The position numbers and the translations under genes were made by a program. From Bacteroidia bacterium (lineage in GTDB: Bacteria > Bacteroidota > Bacteroidia > Bacteroidales > Azobacteroidaceae): a DNA stretch of 8,541 nucleotides. The notes beneath the pieces were generated by a model. It did not search any database, was not told the origin of the DNA, and saw nothing but the letters and a program-made list of their open reading frames with translations. The DNA is taken from the NCBI GenBank assembly GCA_026000155.1, contig BNYG01000056.1, positions 1 to 8,541 of the forward strand. The letters are read 5' to 3'. Below, one piece after another: positions 4,693-8,541 of the stretch. Position 1 is the stretch's first letter. Every line of letters starts with the position of its first letter.

Positions 4693-7452
4693 ATGCGGAT
4701 AAAGAAAGATCGCTTGTTGATTTTGCTATTTGTGTGGTTGGGTTTTGCAGGACAAAACGCAGCGGCACAAGATGATTTCTCTTATACAAATCCGTTAAAA
4801 GATACTTCGATTGCCTTGCCCGTTGATTCTATTCCAACGGATTCTACGGTGGTGCAAACCGATTCGGTTCCCAAAAATCCCAATGCCATCGACGCCCCGA
4901 TTCACTATGCCTCTAAAGATTCGATGATCATGGAGTTGGACGGTCATAATATGATTTATATGTTCGGAGAAGCTTCCGTTCAATACAAAAATTTGGACCT
5001 GACCGGCGAATACATCGAAGTGAATGCCGACAGCAGCCTGGTGTATGCTACTTTTGCCGTGGATTCCATCGGGGAGGAATTCGGTTATCCCATTTTCAAG
5101 GAGGGGGAATCGCAGTATGAAATGAAAAAAGCGCGGTACAATTTCAAAAGCAAGAAAATGTACATTACCGATGTTATTACCGAACAAGGGGAAGGGTATG
5201 TTACCGCCGAACAAACCAAGAAAATGTCGAACGATGATCTGTATATGTTGAATGGGAAATATACGACTTGCGACGATCACGAACATCCGCATTTTTACCT
5301 CAACCTGACGAAGGCGAAAGTCCGTCCCGGTAAAAATATTGTCACCGGTCCTGCCTATCTGGTTGTGGAAGACGTGCCTTTGCCGGTAGCTATTCCTTTC
5401 GGATTTTTCCCTTTTACCAGCGATTATTCTTCGGGGGTGATCATGCCGACTTACGGAGATGAACTGAGACGGGGATTTTCGTTGCAGAATGGCGGCTATT
5501 ATTTTGCTTTCAACGATCATGTCGATATGGCATTGACCGGTCAGATCTTTACCCGGGGTTCCTGGGGCTTGGATGCCCGTTCCACCTACCGGAAAAGGTA
5601 TAAATTTTCAGGCAGTTTTCAGGCAAGCTATTTAATAACCGTCACAGGCGATAAAGGGGATGCGGATTACAGTAAGTCGAAAGACCTTAAACTGAGCTGG
5701 AGTCATGCCCAGGATGCCAAAGCCAATCCGTTCAGTACACTTTCCGGCAGTGTTAATTTCTCCACCAGCTCGTACGACCGGAATGAATTGAACAGTTTGT
5801 ATTCCAATCAATATACTCAAAATTCCAAGTCATCCAGTGTCAATTACGCTTACCGACCGCCCGGCAGTCCGTTTTCTTTCAGCGCCAATGCGACGGTCAA
5901 TCAAATATCCAGGGATACCACTTTAAGTTTGACCTTGCCGAATTTTACAGTTACGATGCGCGATATTTATCCCTTCCAGCGGAAAGAGCAAATAGGCGCG
6001 CCCAAATGGTATGAAAATATCCGGATGAGTTATACCGGTTTAATATCAAACAGCATCCAGAATGTCAAGGAATATGATTTTTTCAAAAAAAATCTCGTGA
6101 AAGATTGGAAAAACGGAATGAAACACTCGATTCCGGTTTCCGCTTCTTTCAATTTATTTAAAAATATAACCATTACGCCTTCAGCCAATTATGAAGAGCG
6201 TTGGTACTCCAGTAAAATCAATCAACGCTACGATCAGGAACAGAAGAAAGCCGTTGCAGCGGATACCGTTTATGGTTTTTACCGGATCTATAATTACAGC
6301 GCCAGTGTCAGCGCACAAACCAAATTATACGGAATGTTCCAGCCTTGGGGCGTTTTTGGCGAATGGACGAAAAAAACACAAATCCGGCACGTCATGACTC
6401 CCAATATTTCGTTTTCCGGAGCGCCCGATTTCGGTGATAAAAAATACGGTTATTACCAGGATCTGGTTTATTATAATATGGATGAACAGCGGGCGGATAC
6501 CCTCAGTTATTCACCCTACTCCCATAATATCTGGAATGTACCCGGCAGGGGAAAATCGGGATCCTTGAGTTTCAGCTTGGACAACAACCTGGAAATGAAA
6601 CTACCGGTTGCCGGAACCGATTCGACTCGGAAAATCAGTTTGATTGATCAGCTGCGACTCAATATGGGTTATAATTTCTTGGCCGATTCCCTCAATTGGT
6701 CTGACCTTGGAGTGGGTCTTCGTTTGAAATTGCCCGGAAACTATACTTTGAGCCTTCAAGGTACGTTTGATACTTATACATACGGCTACAATGAAGCTCG
6801 TAAAACGGTTGTAAAAATGAATACCCCCCGTTGGGAAGCAGGAAAATTTCCCCGTTTGCGATCGACCGGTACTACTTTTTCCTATTCTTTAAATAATGAA
6901 ACCCTCAAAAAATTATTTGGTAAAGGAGATAAAAAAGGTGATCCCACTGCGGATGCAATGGGTGAAACGGACGTAGAACAAGCGGATGCAGTGGCTGTAG
7001 AAGAGAATACGGATAGTCCGCCGCGGACTTCCTTGCGGCAAGCGAAAGAAAAAGACACCAATTACGATGACGACGGCTATTACATGGTCTCCATTCCCTG
7101 GAACCTGAATTTTAATTATTCATGGAGTTTGGGATATGGCGAATTTGACAGGGAGGTATCGGAATATAAATATAAAGTCACTCAAACGCTGGGCATATCG
7201 GGCAGTATCAGTCCGACCAAAGGCTGGAGTTTCAATTTCAATACCAGTTACGATTTCGACCGGAATAAATTTGCCACGATGCAATGTTCGATTGTTCGTC
7301 AGATGCATTGTTGGTCGATGTCGGCAAGTGTCATTCCGGTAGGTCCTTACCAGTCTTATAATTTTACGATTGCCGTCAGCTCTTCTTTGTTGCAGGATTT
7401 GAAATATAATCAAAGCAGCAATTACAGGGACTCTCAGCAATGGGGTAATTAA
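4693..7452 (+). CDS. lptD: LPS-assembly outer-membrane protein LptD
   Basis: This is the outer-membrane component of the Lpt machine, which inserts lipopolysaccharide into the outer leaflet. It would act with an LptE partner, not encoded here. A signal peptide spans residues 1 to about 25 (KK, then LLILLFVWLGFAG, then AAAQ). A Ser/Thr/Pro/Asp-rich spacer follows to about residue 68. An OstA/LptA-like periplasmic jellyroll occupies roughly 68-240, with YTTCDDHEHPHFYL near 190-203. The LptD core signature IPFGFFPF...SGVIMPTYG lies near 234-256, followed by a long beta-rich barrel with alternating aromatic residues. The C-terminal block HCWSMS...PYQSYNF...SSLLQDLKY closes it. At 919 residues it exceeds E. 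coli LptD (784), as Bacteroidota versions often do. A polar acidic insert near 743-795 is probably an extracellular loop. Only three cysteines occur (193, 865, 873). Some databases call such proteins OstA-like or organic solvent tolerance protein. Confidence 0.9.
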   Translation: MRIKKDRLLILLFVWLGFAGQNAAAQDDFSYTNPLKDTSIALPVDSIPTDSTVVQTDSVPKNPNAIDAPIHYASKDSMIMELDGHNMIYMFGEASVQYKNLDLTGEYIEVNADSSLVYATFAVDSIGEEFGYPIFKEGESQYEMKKARYNFKSKKMYITDVITEQGEGYVTAEQTKKMSNDDLYMLNGKYTTCDDHEHPHFYLNLTKAKVRPGKNIVTGPAYLVVEDVPLPVAIPFGFFPFTSDYSSGVIMPTYGDELRRGFSLQNGGYYFAFNDHVDMALTGQIFTRGSWGLDARSTYRKRYKFSGSFQASYLITVTGDKGDADYSKSKDLKLSWSHAQDAKANPFSTLSGSVNFSTSSYDRNELNSLYSNQYTQNSKSSSVNYAYRPPGSPFSFSANATVNQISRDTTLSLTLPNFTVTMRDIYPFQRKEQIGAPKWYENIRMSYTGLISNSIQNVKEYDFFKKNLVKDWKNGMKHSIPVSASFNLFKNITITPSANYEERWYSSKINQRYDQEQKKAVAADTVYGFYRIYNYSASVSAQTKLYGMFQPWGVFGEWTKKTQIRHVMTPNISFSGAPDFGDKKYGYYQDLVYYNMDEQRADTLSYSPYSHNIWNVPGRGKSGSLSFSLDNNLEMKLPVAGTDSTRKISLIDQLRLNMGYNFLADSLNWSDLGVGLRLKLPGNYTLSLQGTFDTYTYGYNEARKTVVKMNTPRWEAGKFPRLRSTGTTFSYSLNNETLKKLFGKGDKKGDPTADAMGETDVEQADAVAVEENTDSPPRTSLRQAKEKDTNYDDDGYYMVSIPWNLNFNYSWSLGYGEFDREVSEYKYKVTQTLGISGSISPTKGWSFNFNTSYDFDRNKFATMQCSIVRQMHCWSMSASVIPVGPYQSYNFTIAVSSSLLQDLKYNQSSNYRDSQQWGN

Positions 7453-7464
7453 ACGATATAGATT

Positions 7465-8127
7465 ATGGATGTAAAAATTGAACAATCGTGGAAGGAGCAG
7501 TTGGCTTCCGAATTTGAAAAACCGTATTTTTCCAAGCTGGTTGATTTTGTCAAAAATGAATATGCGGCGAAAACGATTTATCCGAAAGGGAACAAAATTT
7601 TCAATGCGTTTGATAAAACCCCTTTCGACAAGGTAAAAGTAGTCATTCTGGGACAGGATCCGTATCACGAACCGCAGCAAGCCCACGGATTGTGTTTTTC
7701 GGTGAATGAAGGTATCCCCTTGCCTCCTTCGTTGCAAAACATCTATAAAGAGTTGCAGGATGATTTGGGAATCACGCCGGCGGCTTCGGGCAATCTGGAA
7801 CGGTGGGCGGAACAAGGCGTGTTATTGCTCAATGCTACCTTGACCGTCGAAGCGCACCGGGCGGGTTCGCACCAGCAAAAAGGCTGGGAAGAATTCACCG
7901 ATGCGGTAATCCATCAAATAGCGGAAGAAAAAGAGCATGTGGTATTTATCCTGTGGGGATCGTATGCACAGAAAAAAGGCTCTTTCATCAATCCGTATAA
8001 ACATTTGGTACTGAAATCGGCGCATCCGTCCCCGCTTTCCGTTTACCGGGGATTTTTTGGAAGCAAGCCTTTCAGTCAAACCAACGCTTACTTAATACGG
8101 ACAGAGCAAACGCCTGTTCAGTGGTAG
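7465..8127 (+). CDS. ung: Uracil-DNA glycosylase, family 1
   Basis: This enzyme removes uracil from DNA, arising from cytosine deamination or dUTP incorporation, and so starts base-excision repair. The 220 residues match the family length of about 220-230. The water-activating loop GQDPYH is at 63-68 with Asp65 catalytic, continuing into the uracil-recognition segment HGLCFSV (74-80). LLNATLTVE at 121-129 supplies the uracil-binding Asn123. The DNA-intercalation loop HPSPLSVYRGFFGS is at 187-200 with His187 catalytic. All motifs of a fully active family 1 Ung are intact. It starts 13 bases after the lptD stop codon with an A-rich leader and is best read as the last gene of the HD-lptD-ung transcript. 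No convincing hairpin terminator follows its stop codon, so some readthrough toward the tRNA is possible. Confidence 0.97.
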   Translation: MDVKIEQSWKEQLASEFEKPYFSKLVDFVKNEYAAKTIYPKGNKIFNAFDKTPFDKVKVVILGQDPYHEPQQAHGLCFSVNEGIPLPPSLQNIYKELQDDLGITPAASGNLERWAEQGVLLLNATLTVEAHRAGSHQQKGWEEFTDAVIHQIAEEKEHVVFILWGSYAQKKGSFINPYKHLVLKSAHPSPLSVYRGFFGSKPFSQTNAYLIRTEQTPVQW

Positions 8128-8142
8128 AAGAAGTAAAATTTA

Positions 8143-8174
8143 TTTGTTAATTCCGTATTTTTAGAATATCTTTG
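8143..8174 (+). promoter_or_regulatory. Bacteroidota-type promoter of tRNA-Arg
   Basis: TTTG (8143-8146) and TATCTTTG (8167-8174) are separated by 20 bases, a complete match to the primary-sigma consensus TTTG-N19-21-TAnnTTTG of Bacteroidota. It lies 20 bases before the mature tRNA, so the 5' leader is very short. It is the best promoter match in the window. Confidence 0.85.
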
Positions 8175-8194
8175 CGCTCGCAAAACGTTATTTT

Positions 8195-8266
8195 GCACCT
8201 GTAGTTCAATGGATAGAATGTAGGTTTCCGGTACCTAAGATAAGGGTTCGATTCCCTTCGGGTGTA
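8195..8266 (+). tRNA. tRNA-Arg, anticodon CCG
   Basis: A full cloverleaf folds. The acceptor arms are GCACCTG (8195-8201) and CGGGTGT (8259-8265), with G-U pairs at both 1-72 and 6-67. The D stem is GTTC/GAAT. The anticodon stem TAGGT/ACCTA encloses TTCCGGT (8226-8232) with anticodon CCG at 8228-8230, reading CGG arginine codons. The variable loop has four bases, and the T stem AAGGG/CCCTT carries loop TTCGATT. The discriminator base is A8266 and CCA is not encoded (next bases are CAC), so it must be added enzymatically. It stands alone with its own promoter and a downstream hairpin. Confidence 0.95.
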
Positions 8267-8297
8267 CACATGACTCAAATAGGCTCCCCTGCCAAAA

Positions 8298-8324
8298 ACA
8301 GATAACTTTACTTATCTGTCTTTT
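8298..8324 (+). terminator. Terminator downstream of tRNA-Arg
   Basis: ACAGATAA (8298-8305) pairs perfectly over 8 bp with TTATCTGT (8312-8319) around the loop CTTTAC, followed by CTTTT. It begins 31 bases after the tRNA. The stem is A-T-rich but well placed to end the tRNA transcript ahead of the transporter gene. Confidence 0.65.
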
Positions 8325-8326
8325 AC

Positions 8327-8357
8327 TTTTAACTTACGACTTTTTTTCTTACCTTTG
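8327..8357 (+). promoter_or_regulatory. Putative promoter of the MATE transporter gene
   Basis: TACCTTTG (8350-8357) matches the -7 consensus. The -33 box is TTTT (8327-8330), three of four bases, at a 19-base spacing. It ends 22 bases before the transporter ATG. Confidence 0.6.
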
Positions 8358-8379
8358 CCGCATTAAAATATAGAAGCCT

Positions 8380-8541
8380 ATGATGAATGAGAGCGCCCCA
8401 CTGACGTTGGGGACTGAGAAAATCGGAAAACTCCTGATGCAATACGCCATTCCGGCTATTATTGCGATGACAGCCTCTTCCTTGTATAATATTACCGACA
8501 GTATTTTTATTGGCCACGGTGTGGGACCGTTGGCTTTATCG
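8380..8541 (+). CDS. MATE-family multidrug efflux transporter (5' part only)
   Basis: Only the first 54 codons are in the window; the gene runs off the right edge in frame. The visible N-terminus contains LTLGTEKIGKLLMQYAIPAI (residues 8-27), then a hydrophobic first helix and SSLYNITDSIFIGHGVGPLA (33-52). This is the characteristic start of Bacteroidota MATE exporters (LGTEPIGKLL...YAIPAI...LYNxxDxxFIGxGVG). Such proteins have 12 membrane helices and export cationic drugs or metabolites by Na+ or H+ antiport. The start could equally be the second ATG at 8383; both are in frame. The first ATG is chosen only because it is first; no strong ribosome-binding site distinguishes them. Substrate cannot be inferred. 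Confidence 0.88.
   Translation, partial: MMNESAPLTLGTEKIGKLLMQYAIPAIIAMTASSLYNITDSIFIGHGVGPLALS

Noticed and set aside
4795..5520. A 241-codon minus-strand frame within lptD
   Set aside because: It is fully covered by the lptD signal peptide, OstA-like domain and core; the antisense product is rich in His, Arg and Ile with no motif and has no promoter or start context.
7120..7815. A 231-codon minus-strand frame spanning the lptD end and ung
   Set aside because: It crosses two well-supported genes on the other strand and shows no recognisable domain.
8195..8290. tRNA-Arg as an integration (att) site for a mobile element
   Set aside because: No repeat of the tRNA 3' end is found in the window and no integrase lies next to it; the following gene is a normal MATE transporter with its own promoter.
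1..8541. CRISPR array or other spaced direct repeats
   Set aside because: No regularly spaced repeat units are visible; the only tandem repeat noted is the short CAA tract in the antitoxin gene.

Overview
The window looks like chromosomal DNA from a member of the Bacteroidota, most likely the order Bacteroidales; I cannot name the genus. Three things point there: a type III glutamine synthetase of about 730 residues, a large LptD of the Bacteroidota form, and several TAnnTTTG promoter -7 boxes (TACCTTTG or TATCTTTG) in intergenic DNA. One of these, ahead of the tRNA, has a matching TTTG box at the expected distance. Start codons mostly lack a strong Shine-Dalgarno sequence and have A-rich leaders, as is usual in this phylum.

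Layout from left to right. Positions 31-2226 carry glnN (ammonia assimilation). It converges on a minus-strand PLP-dependent threonine aldolase gene (2297-3334), and one long hairpin at 2246-2288 can terminate both. The aldolase gene contains a perfect 12-bp inverted repeat. On its upstream side, about 100 bp hold oppositely oriented -7 boxes for the aldolase and for a small AT-rich toxin-antitoxin cassette (3439-4058). That cassette consists of a 77-residue putative antitoxin and a PIN-domain VapC-like ribonuclease that share an ATGA stop/start overlap.

A hairpin plus T-tract closes the cassette and runs directly into the -7 box of the next unit. This is a tight three-gene operon: an HDIG-type phosphohydrolase (4153-4692), the outer-membrane LPS translocon protein LptD (4693-7452, starting on the base after the previous stop codon) and uracil-DNA glycosylase Ung (7465-8127). 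A single tRNA-Arg (anticodon CCG) follows with its own promoter and terminator. The window ends inside the first 54 codons of a MATE-family efflux transporter.

Most of the window is conserved housekeeping sequence. The accessory element is the toxin-antitoxin cassette, whose base composition is visibly lower in G+C than that of its neighbours. I see no insertion sequence, CRISPR array, phage gene or clearly new multi-gene system. The points most worth a second look are the intragenic palindrome, the antitoxin with no recognised DNA-binding fold, the HD protein fused translationally to LptD, and the three-cysteine pattern and charged loop of LptD. No gene-free stretch exceeds 300 bases; the longest gaps are 3335-3438, 4059-4152 and 8267-8379, and their contents are described in the entries.
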